DNA of 64,000 nucleotides, from positions 40,152-104,151 of the forward strand of contig JAGPYM010000071.1 in assembly GCA_020736575.1 (NCBI GenBank), given 5' to 3'. The notes under the pieces were generated by a model. That model had not been told where the DNA came from and ran no database searches. It saw only the letters and a list, made by a program, of their open reading frames with translations. Origin of the DNA: Thelonectria olida (lineage: Eukaryota > Ascomycota > Sordariomycetes > Hypocreales > Nectriaceae). Positions 1 through 11,840 of the stretch are shown here, one piece after another. The translations under genes were made by a program, and so were the position numbers. The first letter of the stretch is position 1. The number at the start of each line of letters is the position of its first letter.

Positions 1-600
1 TTTTCTTGCCCCAGTTGTCGAGCCACTTCTCTTTCCCGTGTGGTGATAGCTGGAGGGCCTATGTTTCAGCGACTTTGGCCCGACTGAGATCAGCGGGCTT
101 GAACAGGCGGTAATGAAGCTGTGAGGGATCTGGGCCTCCATTTGTCTGGAGCTAACTGGCCCGCTCCTGGAAAATATCCTTTGACTAGGTCGCAAGTGTC
201 GACGTGACTGGTGAGACTGGATGCGACACCGAGTGCATGTGATCACAACCCTATTATAAATACGGTGTTCGACTGTACACGGATTCTTTTTCTTGCCACT
301 AGAATCTGGCCTGCATTGAATGCAATACTACGAGAACTGGAATCACTCCAATTGTGTACTTTTCTGCAAATCTAGGCTGAATGACCATCACAGCCTGCAA
401 ACTTGACCGTTTTGGCACCTTGAGCTTCTGTATTGTCACACAACTGCTATTGCCCTCCGCTCCTTCAGGCGACTCACGCATTTTACTCTTTCCATTTTTA
501 AAGTTGCGTCCTCTCCTTTCCAGCCCAATATTATCCCTTTTACTTAGAAACTATTACATTCTAGGTTCACCCGAGGAACAGGCTTCCCTATAGTTTGTAT
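1..600. other. Left-edge non-coding or gene-edge sequence
   Basis: Base composition is ordinary and no gene is recognised. On the minus strand an ATG at 139-141 opens a 47-codon frame that runs off the left edge, and a TATAAATA string lies near 254-261. This could be the start of a gene leaving the window, but the translated piece resembles no family I know. No conclusion is possible without sequence to the left. Confidence 0.3.
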
Positions 601-1020
601 AAATAACCCTTTTCTTCTTTCTTTCTTAACCTAGTGCTAAGGGGTTGCTTTTAGGTCGAGTGTATATATTTATAAGTAATATAGGAGTTAAGGTGCCTTT
701 TTTATTACTCTATCTTATATTTAAATAATTATAATAGTAATTAAAACAAAATGGTTTATAAATAAAATTTTAATAAAAAGAATATAAAACTATTAAAAAA
801 CTAATATATATATTAAGTTAATTAAACTATTAGTATATTTTATAATTCTTTTAAACAATTAAATATTTACTTATAAATATTTTCCTTTTAATATAATTGC
901 TAAATAGTATATTTAAATTCTTATATTTACTAGAACCTATTTTCTAACAGTTTTCCTAAAGCTTATATAGTAATAAAATGTTAAGCTTCTAATTGGTAAA
1001 TTTACCTATTTGCCCGCTAA
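601..1020. repeat. Small AT-rich, RIP-like patch
   Basis: The stretch is almost entirely A and T, with the few C residues followed mostly by T or C. This is the pattern left by RIP in fungi. No open frame of note. It lies directly before the promoter of the C6 regulator at 1154. Confidence 0.6.
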
Positions 1021-1026
1021 ATTACT

Positions 1027-1032
1027 TCGGGA
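1027..1032 (+). promoter_or_regulatory. TCGGGA half-site upstream of the C6 regulator
   Basis: TCGGGA occurs 122 bp before the predicted start codon at 1154. It shares the CGG-containing core of the repeated promoter motif described in the findings, but not the downstream TT, so it is a weak member and may be chance. Confidence 0.25.
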
Positions 1033-1153
1033 GTGCTTCCAGCTTTAGCGTTTGTAATAAAGTCCCCTCGCTACTCGGATAAAACGGCAGCCCCTCCGTC
1101 GTCGATAATTTTATCACCATCACGCTCACTGCCTATCCCCCCCGATCTATTTA

Positions 1154-3026
1154 ATGTTTGCCAATTTCGAGCTCTACTCTGCGGGCTGGGTAACCTCCGA
1201 CCACACGCCAAAACGTCGACGGTCTCGAAGGGGATGTATACCATGTAGGTCTCAAACTGAGCTTATCTTTCGTCCAACAAGAAGAGCTTATCGGGTAAAC
1301 TCGACACTGCTGATTTCTGCTGTGCCTAGGCCGTCAGCGACGCAAGAAATGCGACGAGGCCCGCCCTATCTGTGGCAGCTGCTTCTCACGTCAGGTTCAT
1401 TGCTGTTGGCGCAAGACCTCTCCAGCTTTGGACGACGCATTGAAGTACCATCAAGAACATACCGGTAGTCAAGCATCTGCGTCTCCGAGCTTTGTCAGCT
1501 CTCGATTTCCTAGCTGTGACACGGAGAGCATTACATCGGGTGCTGAAATTCCATGTCTTTCTCAGGGCGATTCCCTGTTGCGGCGTTGTAGCCTCAACCC
1601 CTCAAATGTCTTCATAGAATGCACGAAAGATCTTCCATCGTGCTCCTTGGTAGACCTGCTAAAGGTGTTTGACCAGGCTACATCGGGACACGATTTCGGA
1701 CACGAATATTCACTCCTTGCCCAGGGGTTCTCATCACTGTCACGGTCTCGAAGCATGCTTCACGCTTGGCTATCGTGCTCGGCCATGCTCATCTCGCAGT
1801 TCCAACCAAGCTGGCGTACGCATGCGCTCATACAATACACGGAAGCCATACGAGAACTTCGTATCAACATCCGAAGGGGTGTCGACGTGGAGGACGAGTC
1901 CAACTTTGCTACGGTTTTGATACTGAATGTTTTCGGTGTAAGTTCGCCGGGAGTGTTTCTTCGCCACAGACATTGACGAGTGGTATAGAGATTTGGAGAT
2001 TCTGGCAACAATTCGACCATGGTGCACTTGGAAGCAGCAGCCAGGCTCTATGCAGCTATCGATCGACCCCCTTCAAGCGCTCATCAGGCGTTGGTTCTGG
2101 AAGCGTTCATCTACCAGATTGCAATCAACAGCACCTTTCGCCCGAGCTGCTTATCCAACTACCAAGATCTCTCCAGAATCATTAGACTGTGGTCAAGCTC
2201 CTCGGCGCTACAACAGAATGCAGACAGTGCTCACTTCATGAAGGCTGGTTTATCGGTCTGGCTTCCCATTTGGAGTTTTGACATCATATTCAAGGCCTCT
2301 CATCTCTACCATCACCAGAAGAGCATTTCTTCAAATGACATTCAGACCAAGCTACATGAGTTGCAGAAGCAACTCAATGATCTCCAGCGAGAGGTATCAG
2401 CTAGTACATCTGCACACGATGGGCACGAACGAACGTCGTCCAAAGATGAGCCGACCTTCGATGGGAGTGGAGCACGTATCGATGGAGCAACGACGAGTCT
2501 TTCAGACCCCGCGCCGTCATTCCCCTGCACCAATCTAGCCGATGAGGGTTTTCACATGCGAGAACTCTACTTCCTAGCAACCAGTCTTCTAATCGCAAAA
2601 CTTGCGTGCCCAACGATTACAGCCGAAGATCCGAGCGTCGCCTCCATCTCCAAGGCAACATTACTCCATCTCCGCCACGTTCGCTCGAACTTACCCTGTC
2701 TCCTATGGGCAATTGCGGTTCTTGGGATCGCAGTAACATCGCCCGAGGATAGGTCAGTGATAGTTGCGCACCTGGAAGCCATGCGTCACTTTGCGGGTGA
2801 AAGGGCGATATCATCAGTCCTACGTTTCCTCTCTTCAGCATGGGGACCAGGAGCTAGATGCTTCTCGATCTCGGCAACGGACGCGGATTCGGGAGATGAG
2901 TTCGGTAGTTCAGCTCGGCGGAGCCAACAAACTGGTAGGCCTTCGGAAGAACGCTTCCTGTTAGACAGGTCACTAGGGCTGGACGTGCTGTTTGAAGAAT
3001 CCCTGCTAGAGTCAGTGATTTTATAA
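1154..3026 (+). CDS. Zn(II)2Cys6 fungal transcription factor
   Basis: Probable nuclear DNA-binding regulator. The model has three exons (1154-1244, 1330-1937, 1989-3026), giving 578 residues in frame. The first intron starts GTAGGT and splits the second zinc cysteine codon. Splicing restores a complete cluster C28-x2-C31-x6-C38-x6-C45-x2-C48-x6-C55, preceded by basic residues. The remainder looks like the large helical fungal-specific regulatory region (Fungal_trans_2 type), with HLEAAARLY about residue 245 and HLRHVRSNLP further on. The C-terminal part is Ser-rich and less family-like, so a further small intron is possible. It lies tail to tail with the M20 gene. Targets unknown; it could be a local pathway regulator or an unrelated flanking gene. 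Confidence 0.8.
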
Positions 3027-3246
3027 GAGCACGGTGGTTATGGGCAATGCGATGTCAATGGACACTTCCATAATTCCTCCTATTCTATGATCCAATAGAC
3101 CACAAAAGTTGAGGTACACTTTGGTGGCCTGGCTGCTGGGGAGGCACCATCCCAGCACACGGCTGCCCCTTCCCCGGCATACCAATGCATGTCTCCTCGG
3201 GAATGAAGTTAATTGTGAGGGAGAATTTAAACCGATGACTGTTTAT

Positions 3247-4600
3247 CTACACCGATGAACGTCGGTCTTGGAAATCCCTCGCAATCTGGGCAAACACACT
3301 ATCGTCTACAAGAATAGACCACGCCGTCAGGGCCATCGCCTTCGCAGCCTCTAGGACCCTCTGGTGCGCTTCAACAGTTCCGGCAGCTTCCGCAAAAGTC
3401 CGATTGTGGATAGAAGTACCCGGAGGTGCGGGAATACCAATCATAGCATGCAGTCCAGGCACGGCTTGACTGACGTTGCCCATATCTGTTGAGCCTCCGA
3501 TGGTGTTATCCTCTCCAGGCAAGGACACGGGGACTCCGAGGGCATCCATTTGTTGCTTGAAAAGCAAACTGAGAGGCCTGTTAACCCAGAGATCCGCGTA
3601 CGCCAACTCCTCCTTGACGATAACCTCACAACCTGTTGCCATCGCGCCTGCTTCGATGCAGCGGCGCACACGCTCAGACAATTTCTCAAGGGTCTTGATG
3701 TTGGCGCTTCGGATGGAGTACTTGACCTTGGTGCACTCTGGGATGGCGTTGGTGAATTTCGGAGCCTGCATGATGCAGCCGTGGATGCGCTCGCCGGGCT
3801 TTATCTGCTGCCGCAGCATTGAGATGTTGTTGTATGACCCAACGAGAGCGTCTAGGGCGTTGATGCCATCCCATGGATTTGCTGACGCGTGGGCGCTGGT
3901 GCCTCGATACTCCGTGACCAAATCTGTGATGGCGATGGAACTGGAACCAGTTGAGCCAACCGTGCCCTGATGTTGAAACTCGGCTTCAGTTATTGGGTGG
4001 CTATACCAACGTTAGCAGAACTACGAGAAATGATACCAAGACGACTCACATCATCAAGGAGACATCAACCCCTTTGTATGCTCCCGCATCGAGTAAGAGG
4101 ATCTTTCCCCCACCATCTTCCTCAGCAGGAGTCCCCAGCAGCTGCGCCCTCCCCTCAACGCCGTACTTGTCTAAGACATACGACAGCGCCAGATACGCAG
4201 AGATGCCAGCTGTTGCAATCAAGTTATGGCCACAGGCGTGACCAAGGCCTGGAAGGGCATCGTACTCGGCGTTGAAGTTCACACAGCGGCCCCCGGAGCC
4301 GTGTCTTGATTCGAGCGAGGTGGGCAGGTTGTATCCTCCTTGTTGCACGTGATGGCCTTGTGATTGGAGGTAGGTGGATATATGTTTCCGGGCTTTGAAC
4401 TCTTGGAATGCGATCTCGGGCTCATCGTGGATCTAAGATCATTGCAATTCGTCAGTCATGGCTGCTGCTTGTCACGTCAAAGGGCCTTGGCTCGCCTGTC
4501 TGTTCAATTTGTACAGATCATCTGACAGACCTCGGATGTAGCCTTCGATCGTTTGCCGCACCTCGTCAAGGCCGGGCTTGAATGAAGTCTTGACCGTCAT
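3247..4600 (-). CDS. M20-family amidohydrolase / metallopeptidase (aminoacylase-1-like)
   Basis: Predicted cytosolic zinc hydrolase cleaving an amide such as an N-acyl amino acid or small dipeptide. Three exons on the minus strand (4496-4600, 4050-4432, 3247-4000) give 413 residues. Recognisable parts are the IHDEPEIAFQE N-terminal signature, the metal-binding DALPGLGHACGHN segment, the TPAEEDGGGK segment with the catalytic and bridging acids, the dimerisation domain, and GIPAPPGTSIHNRTF near the end. This is the ACY1L2/PM20D2 branch. The first intron appears to be GC-AG (GCGAGC donor, 4433-4495); the second is 4001-4049. It is divergent from the MFS gene at 5242 and shares that 640-bp promoter. 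No cluster motif was seen there, so a pathway role is unproven. Confidence 0.85.
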
Positions 4601-5241
4601 TGTTGGGGAGCGATTAGGGGAACTAAGTACAAGGAAGGGACGTTGTTGATGGTCTCGCTGGGAGGACAGAAGCTAAGACAGCTGATCCTTTATAACCCCA
4701 TCCCCCCAACCCCGCGCAGTTGGTGCTCCATCATCCCCAGATCTTCGGAAAGGACTAATGCAGCATGTTCCACTTCCAACTCAGACTTGCTGGGAAACAA
4801 TCTCGGTCAGCTTCGGCTTCGGAATGCTTGTATCGTGAAAGTTACATAAAATAATACGGGGGAGATAGCAAAGAGCCCTCGCCGATATCGAAGATTACCA
4901 TCAGCTTTGCTTCCCTGGACTTTTAGACTGTCGGAAGAACCATTTGGGCTTAGCTATACGCCATCCCCTCAAACCCCACAGCCGATGGAATTCGTAGAGT
5001 AGCAAGCGTGTCGGAAGACTCTTTTGAGCTTGGCCTCCTCGCTCGCTAACTAAGAGTTTCGCTATCATCTCGAGAGACTCAGCGGGCGGCACCTCAATCG
5101 GCAACATGTCGAAGGAGCGACTCCTTCGCCATGGAACTTCGGCTTGCACTGCGCCGACGTTGTTATAAGAAGCGCCGCTTCAGCTAGGAAAGGATCCTCT
5201 CCTCACCTCAAATCGTCGCTTCAGCAAGGAGTATCGTCATT
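4601..5241. promoter_or_regulatory. Divergent promoter between M20 hydrolase and MFS gene
   Basis: The 640 bp between the two start codons have normal composition and no gene. I see no TATA box that fits either side and no TCGGGANNTT site. Two CTGTCGGAAGA-like strings (about 4927 and 5010) are the only repeated element noticed. Confidence 0.5.
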
Positions 5242-7054
5242 ATGGAGTCTACGGCACGCGACCTCCCTCGTTCCCCAGACTATCATGTCGCCCCTGGCAC
5301 GGTCTACATCATTGAACAGCCTTCAGCCTTGAACAGCGAGTCGAAGGCTGAGATCATTATGATACCCACCCCTAGTGATGACTTGAGCGATCCTCTGCGC
5401 TGGTCCACCTGGCGCAAGAGGTACCATCTGTTCATTCTGGTCATCTACAGCACTCTCATGACTGCCCTGGGCAACTGGGAAGCGTCCATCTACATCAACA
5501 TCCAAGAAGCTCTGGGCACTACTATCACTCTCATGAACGTTGGTACGGCCTTAACTTTACTGATGCTTGGTATCGGCAATGTCTTCTTCACGCCCCTTTC
5601 CCACAGTGAGTCCCAATCAACTTCCAGCATGTGCATCCGCGACTAACAATCTGCAGAGTTTGGCCGCAGATTCACCTACTTATCAAGCCTGATCCTCGCC
5701 ATCGTCAGCCAAATCTGGCTCGCTGTAGCCAAGAACACTGGCGACTTTATCGGCGCCCATGTCCTGTTTGGCCTCGGCCGTGCGCCGTATGAAGCCTTGG
5801 TGGCCATTTCCATCACCGACGTGTTCTTTGCGCATGAAATAGGCCTTAATATGGGTGTCTGGACCTTTGGTCTGATGTTCGGATCTTCCATGGGCCCGAT
5901 CTGCTCTGGATACATGGTCAAGACTCTCCACTGGCGGTGGGTGTATCGATGGGGGGCCATCTTCTGCAGTATCGTCTGGGTGGTTATGTTCTTCACCCTT
6001 GAGGAGACTCGGTTTGTTCGAACGTGTTCGCACGATTCAGGCGCTTTGGACGAGTCAGTTCGGCCGGTCGATAGAGCCAGTTCCCGAGAACCCGAGGCAA
6101 TTCAGCAAGATGTCAAGGACGAGAAGCATGGGCTACACCGCCAAAACAGCAACACCACCGTCTACAGACTCGGCGAGGTCTTGGACACAAACTCGTTCAG
6201 GTTTCAGTTCAGCCTGTGGACTATCTTTTCTGGCACTCTCCGGGAGTTTATTCAGCAATGTTACCAGCCGCTGCAGCTGGCTTGGTTTCCGGCCATCTTC
6301 TGGGTAAGCGCTTCTGTAACTGACAGCCATTGCAAGGGACAAGAGAACTAACCCGTGACAGAGCGGAATCGAATACGGTACTTCTGTCTCGTGGATCAGC
6401 GTTCTAGGCACAACTACTGCCATCCTCCTCAGTCCCCCGCCGTACAACTTTGGCAATGATGCCCTGGGCCTCATCTGGCTCTCTCCACTCGTCGGTGCAT
6501 TCTTCGGGTAAGTCTCTCAAATATCTCATTACATACATGCTAATTATGGCTTCCCCAGCTCTTACTTTGCTGGGCCTCTCAATGACCAACTTATGATGTT
6601 CCTGTCCCGCCGCAACCGCGGCTGGCGTGAACCCGAATTCCGTCTCTGGTCTTTCCTCCCAACAGCATTCATCATGTCAGCAGGCCTCATTCTTTACGGC
6701 GTCGGCGCAGCGAAGGGTCTGCCCTGGATCGCCCCCATTATCGGCATGGGTCTTGTGGGATTCGGGTTGTCAGTTGCGGCAGCTCTGACCATGGCGTACG
6801 TCGTGGATTGCTACAAGGCTATCGACGGCGAGGCGGTCACGACGGTCATATTGATCCGGAATATCATTGGCAGTGCCCTGACCTTTGGGATCCAGCCGTG
6901 GATCGATAGCATGGGGGTACAGGATACCTTCATCATGGTTGCTTGTCTGGCCTTTGCTATTACTATTGCCTCTGGACTGCTGATTGTGTGGGGAAAGAAG
7001 ATGCGCCATCTGACAAACGCAGCGTACTTGGACTTTGCTCGTGGGTCACAATAG
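5242..7054 (+). CDS. MFS transporter, DHA1 type (12-TM drug:H+ antiporter family)
   Basis: Plasma-membrane exporter or multidrug antiporter. Four exons (5242-5605, 5657-6303, 6362-6507, 6559-7054) encode 550 residues. The order of parts is a hydrophilic N-terminus with DPLRWSTWRKRYH, six membrane segments, the KFGRR loop after TM2, a conserved GRAPYEALVAISITDVFFAHE segment in TM4-5, a central charged cytosolic loop, then a second six-segment half with SRRNRGWREPEFRLW. All three introns are short with GT-AG ends and join complete family motifs. It is a common neighbour of fungal secondary-metabolite clusters, but its substrate cannot be read from sequence and no cluster motif precedes it. Confidence 0.88.
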
Positions 7055-7917
7055 TGAGCAGAAGGGTTCACATGCCCATCGACCAATGCGTCTCCAAATC
7101 TAACCGTCAGGCATTGACGTGGGCGCCAATTCAAATTGCCATGCTAAAAAGGGATATTGGTCGGTTTATCTTATAGCTCAGCAGTGACGGTGATGACGGA
7201 AGGACGGAGTCTTCTCTTCTTGTTGGCATTCATATTCATACTTGGAGCAATCAAAGTACTACATCAATGTTATAAAGCCTTTGCGGTAACAAGCTGCCTT
7301 GAAGTTGCGAGGCTGTTAGTTGGTGTGACGAGGCCGTAAATATCATTCGTTTATTCAAGATAATTAAGTAACATGAGCTATAATTAAATAGAGAGATATT
7401 TTTTATATTAGAGGCTTGTAATATGACTATTCAAGTAATATTTATTTAATAAGGGGCTTCATTTTAAACCTAGTTATAAGCATGGCTAGGTTTAAGCGGC
7501 ACATCTTGAGGTCGGAGGATGAGGACGAGGCCACCGAAATTGTCATAACAGTGACAACACCATGACCTTCAAGTCCGATTCGGGAGAGTCTGGGACTGTT
7601 GTGACTGATGAGGCTGTTGAGAAGTAGGAGGGGCTGATACCGATGAGTTGACACTGAGTGGGAGTTGGTCATTGCACCCGAGAATAGCCTGTGACTGGAC
7701 AGGTCCTACCTTTAACAATACGTCAGATTCTGTATATGGAGGTAGATTACATGAATGATAAAGTATTACGACATGTGTACCAGATAAAGTGCCTAAAGGC
7801 GCGGATATATATGTCATACTAAATGCGAAGCGTGACTCGATAATCTCGCTGACATTTGACAGTTTGGAATGTGAGGGGCAGTGACTCTTAGTCTGGCTGA
7901 TACTGCTTGGACTCTTC
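7055..7917. other. Convergent intergenic region
   Basis: This lies between the stop codons of the MFS gene and the metallo-beta-lactamase-fold gene. About 7340-7480 is AT-rich. Short frames on the minus strand are low-complexity and unlike any known protein. A lone TCGGGA at 7580-7585 lacks the following TT and is treated as background. Confidence 0.5.
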
Positions 7918-8991
7918 TCAACACCGTCGCCGGATCTCCTCTACAGCCTCGATGTTGTTTCGCAAGGCCGTGAAGCCAGCCCTGCTCCCAAGGAATGAAA
8001 CCCGCCCGCCTTCACCCTCGTACAGTTCCAGCTGCTCGCCTCGCTTGACGCCCCCGTCGACTGGCTGAATCCTTAGCTCAACCGCGTCCAATAAAACTTG
8101 GTCAACTTCCATGAGCATTTCAAGAGCATCTACATCACGGGTGTTATGGCCGCATGCCATTTTCACCCGCGATGCAAACAATTGATCTTCGGTGGGCCCT
8201 TCAATTTCAGTCAGTTTATGATACAATGAGGAGGTGTAGCTTCTTACCACTCCCTTGGTTCCATTCTTGAACCAGCTTTTTGAGTCTCCCAATACTTCCG
8301 CTATATGCAGTGACACTGCCCTCGGGAGGAAACAAGATGGCCGACCACTCATAGATGGTGTCGCCGACGAAAAGGAATCTCTCTCGAGGATCCCATATAG
8401 CTAGCTGATCCGGGGTATGCCCCGGTGTTTGGTACAAGGTCAATCCCAAATCATCTCCTCGGCTGTCAACTAAATGCTGGCCATCGCCAGCCCAGTTTGT
8501 GACCTGGTATTCTGGAGTCTCCATGCCGGCAAATCGGCAAAGTGAAGACTGTGGCAAGCGACCTGGACCCTCAATGAAGTCTTTGTCATAGGCGCTCGCC
8601 CAGACGGTGCTTTCGGCGTCGGTGAACTGTTCGATGCCGCCTGGCTCGGTAAGTGTGAAGAAGAGAAATTGAGATTGGGAGGCAAACCTATGTGGTCAAA
8701 GTGGCAGTGCGTGCAGATGACTACATAATTCCTCGTGCCCTTCTCATTCAGCGGCTCTCCGGCGTTGTCGGCCACTGGGAATGTCTCAATGAATGTTCGC
8801 AGAGATGACAACTCGACGCTTGGGTCCTTGGCGGCGCCACCACAGCCAGTGTCAACAAGGACGAGACTGGTTGGGAAGAGTTTGACGTAGATGTATGGGT
8901 TCTCGTTCCACTTGTCATCTTCGACAATGACGAATGTCGTGTCGTTTAATCTACTTGCAGAGAAACACGTGGTTGGTGTAATTGTAGACAT
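7918..8991 (-). CDS. Metallo-beta-lactamase-fold hydrolase
   Basis: Predicted zinc hydrolase of the MBL superfamily, possibly a lactonase or thioesterase-like enzyme. Three minus-strand exons (8688-8991, 8248-8640, 7918-8198) give 325 residues. The metal site H95-x-H97-x-D99-H100 (THCHFDHIG) lies at the first exon junction. TPGHTPDQLA supplies the next histidine and FVGDTIYEW the bridging aspartate. The last exon carries the final ACGHN histidine. Introns 8641-8687 and 8199-8247 both restore reading across these motifs. I start at the ATG at 8991; the frame extends upstream only from a non-ATG codon. Fungal polyketide clusters often hold MBL enzymes acting on thioesters, but this one has no cluster motif in its promoter. 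Confidence 0.85.
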
Positions 8992-10015
8992 GTTGATATG
9001 AAAGATAACTGGAATGCCAATGAGGTCGGCGAACTCTTGAGCAAAAGAGGGGGACTCGGCGAAGGAACAGCTGTAAGACGCGTCCACACCGGAGCAAGGA
9101 ATAATTCCTTTGAGCTACGCTAGCAACTAGCGGGTCGGATGGCCTTATGAGGCTAGCCCGTGATTTCAACGCGACCGCTTGTAGCCGCGTGTGTCCTTCT
9201 TGCAGGTTGATGATGTCAGCGTACTTCACGAACGCAAACATGTGAAAAGAGGGATAGAAGACGTTCCTGTCTGGCTCAAAGACGCTTAACTAAGGCTTTA
9301 ACTATAGGCTACATCCAGTGGCACTTGCTTGGTCGCCTACCCGATCAGGAAGGCAGGTAAGCGAATCAGACTGGACCGTTCAGGTGGCCACTTAGGACAG
9401 ACATTCTACACGAGAAGCAAACAGCTCAAAACCGCCAGCGGTTTGCCTCTCCTGTACGTTAAGAGCCCTTTACGCGTTGTTCGTGTCGCGTTTCTTACTT
9501 AATACCTCAGCTATGATTGGCGGGCGTAAAAATGAACCCAGCTCTGGTAAAATGGGGCAGGAAAAAGAACTCTACTCGAGTTCGTATAGTAATACTCCTA
9601 TAGGGAATTCTCCATGGCGTCTTGACTCCTGGTGGCGGCCTTGGGAGGAGCTGAGGCGGGGGCCAAAGCAGTGAAGACAGTCTCAAGGATTTTGCATCGT
9701 GTTTGTCCGGGCTTTCAGAAACAGGCTATTTCTTCCACCCTGGGCATTGTGTCTGTGAAATCTGAGATACCGCTCTTCGAAATATGCATCAGAGGCGTGC
9801 ATTTCTGTTGTGTTTTTGTCGTCATGATACCCTCAATCTCAGCTCCATATTATTGCTCCCCCCAATTGTCCACCTTTTTGGAGCACAGGTTCATTCAAGT
9901 GGTATGAGTTGCAACTCTGAAGAGACAGTGACACTTGGAGATCGAGGGTCGTGGCCTGGGCAGTTCATGATCAAGTTACTCTCCTACTGCGTCAAAACCG
10001 GTGGCCGACAGCAAC
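8992..10015. other. Intergenic region, no gene seen
   Basis: About 1 kb between the start of the MBL-fold gene and the stop of the AflR-like gene. Composition is ordinary. The short open frames show no recognisable domain and look like chance. Confidence 0.5.
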
Positions 10016-11365
10016 CTAGCCGTCCTCTCTCAAGAGGCCCAGCACGTTTCCAATGTTGGCTCGCAAGGATGCGACAAGAGCCCGTCCGGATTTCTCAGAG
10101 GGGCTACAAGCCTGCTCCATGATGCTCTCAAATAGCCCAGGCGAGCCCACGTAGCCAAACAGGCTCTTCGAGGGCGTCCGCTGGGCCGAGAGGCACAACT
10201 CTGCTGGGAGGCCCAGGACTCGTTCCACGCTGCTGAGGTTGCGCTGCGTGACTTGAACAACGATTTTGATATACAAGTCGCCCTTTATGGGCGGTAGGCC
10301 ACTAATATGAGTGAACCCAGGCATATTATCAAAGAAGTCGACAATGTCGTGCAGGCCGCTCAAGATCTGGTGAACTTGAAAGAAGATGGAGTTGTATATC
10401 TGCAGCAGTTGGATGTAGCCAGACAAGCACATGAGCACGACCGGTGTGCTCAAGGGCGACGAGTCGTGGTCCTGGATCGGCGAGATGACCTGCTTGACAA
10501 TGGCAGCCAATTCGGAGGTACTCTCCAGTGCATTGAGGATGGGATTGAGCTGCACGTCCTCGACTTTGTCGACACATGAATGAATGAGATTGGGAGGGGG
10601 GGTGCCCAGAACGAAAGTGTCGATTTTCGAAAGCTGAAGGGCGATGGCCTCGTTGAGGCGAGCAAGTCTGCCGAGGACGTGGCTCGAGCCGAGAGACAGC
10701 TCTGGCGGTCTATTTGCGATATCGAGAGCGCTGCCGGGGAGAAGTTGAAGCTGAAAAGCAGGGTCAACGGAGAGGCTCAAAGGATTGGGATCAGGCAAGC
10801 ATATCAGCTGCTGTCCACTCTGCATCTCATGAAGCTCTGTTCCCATGGTGAAAGCGCCAGAGTTTGGACCGCCGACAAGGTCCGAGAGCGCAACAGTGTC
10901 GTTGTGGAATCCAAGACTCAGGGTGTCGATGACGGCGTCCGTGGTCTTGTTGCTGGACGCTCCCTCGTCGAAAAACATGGCAAAGAGTTCCGAGTCTACC
11001 GTGAGGCGGCTGTGGGAGCCCTCCGAGCTTCCACTGGGATTCGATGGTGACGCAAGCTCCAGTGCAGATTCGGTGGCGGATTCAGGCTCTGGCTCAGGAA
11101 TGGATGCGGGCGACACTTCGGGCGTAGATCTGGGTACCGTGGCAGATACAAAGACAGAATGCCGTAACCTCTGCCGTTGAGCATTAGGGTTGGTGCGAGG
11201 ACGCCCCAGCGGCCTCGGAGCTCCCGTTACGCAGGATGCTCCAGCTCGGAGGCAGCGGGCGCAGGGTTCGTCGCCCTGGCCTTGCAATCGTAAGCATCGC
11301 AGCTTGTGCTCTCGGCATCGGTCGCAGGCGGACCGCTTAGCAATTGGCCGCTGCTGTTGCTGCAT
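10016..11365 (-). CDS. AflR-like Zn(II)2Cys6 transcription factor
   Basis: Single-exon 449-residue nuclear regulator. The binuclear zinc cluster is at the N-terminus: C14-x2-C17-x6-C24-x10-C35-x2-C38-x6-C45, in the CDRCREHKLRC form typical of the aflatoxin/sterigmatocystin regulator family, followed by a basic GRPRTNP linker. A Ser/Pro/Glu-rich middle follows. The C-terminal half has the helical STPVVLMCLSGYIQLLQIY segment seen in AflR-type proteins. The ATG at 11365 puts the zinc cluster close to the N-terminus, as usual. A second protein of this class lies at 50579-52153 with the same domain order. Either could bind the TCGGGA sites; this is inference. Confidence 0.87.
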   Translation of the reverse strand: MQQQQRPIAKRSACDRCREHKLRCLRLQGQGDEPCARCLRAGASCVTGAPRPLGRPRTNPNAQRQRLRHSVFVSATVPRSTPEVSPASIPEPEPESATESALELASPSNPSGSSEGSHSRLTVDSELFAMFFDEGASSNKTTDAVIDTLSLGFHNDTVALSDLVGGPNSGAFTMGTELHEMQSGQQLICLPDPNPLSLSVDPAFQLQLLPGSALDIANRPPELSLGSSHVLGRLARLNEAIALQLSKIDTFVLGTPPPNLIHSCVDKVEDVQLNPILNALESTSELAAIVKQVISPIQDHDSSPLSTPVVLMCLSGYIQLLQIYNSIFFQVHQILSGLHDIVDFFDNMPGFTHISGLPPIKGDLYIKIVVQVTQRNLSSVERVLGLPAELCLSAQRTPSKSLFGYVGSPGLFESIMEQACSPSEKSGRALVASLRANIGNVLGLLREDG

Positions 11366-11840
11366 AGCTGCGTTGGTTATCGGAGGGTTAATTCATGGGC
11401 TCGCGGGGTATTCGGAGTTGTCAAAGGTAGCAGCAGCTTGATTGGATAAGCAGACCCACAATAGGAGCGCGGTGTGATAAAACGTAAATCCCTTTTAAGT
11501 ATAATAAGGCGCAGGCAGACCCTACCGCCCTATAGCCCCCTTATAATAGGCGTATAATAATAATTTATAATATTTTCCGATTTTTATATTATATATATTA
11601 TAATTATTTTATAATTAGTAATTATTAATATTATATAAATATTTAATATATTATATTATTTAAATATTTTATTTATTTTTATTAATTTAAATATATTAAA
11701 TTTATATTAAATTTTTTAAAAAAGTTTTATAAAATTATTTTTAAAATAGGCCCTATTACATAGTTAAAATAGTAGTTTAATATATATATTTCAACTGATC
11801 CTTCTAGTAAAAGATGCAAAATGCTAAACATAGCTCAGGT
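11366..11840. repeat. Promoter region plus AT-rich RIP-like patch
   Basis: 11366-11530 is ordinary sequence in front of the AflR-like gene. About 11540-11810 is nearly pure A/T, with CpA and TpG almost absent, consistent with RIP. No gene. It adjoins the stop codon of the small gene at 11841. Confidence 0.6.

Noticed and set aside
8992..9087. Longer N-terminus for the MBL-fold gene
   Set aside because: It begins with GTG and adds no domain; the ATG at 8991 is used.
10307..11050. Plus-strand open frames over the AflR-like gene
   Set aside because: They lie opposite a clear zinc-cluster protein and have no domain of their own.
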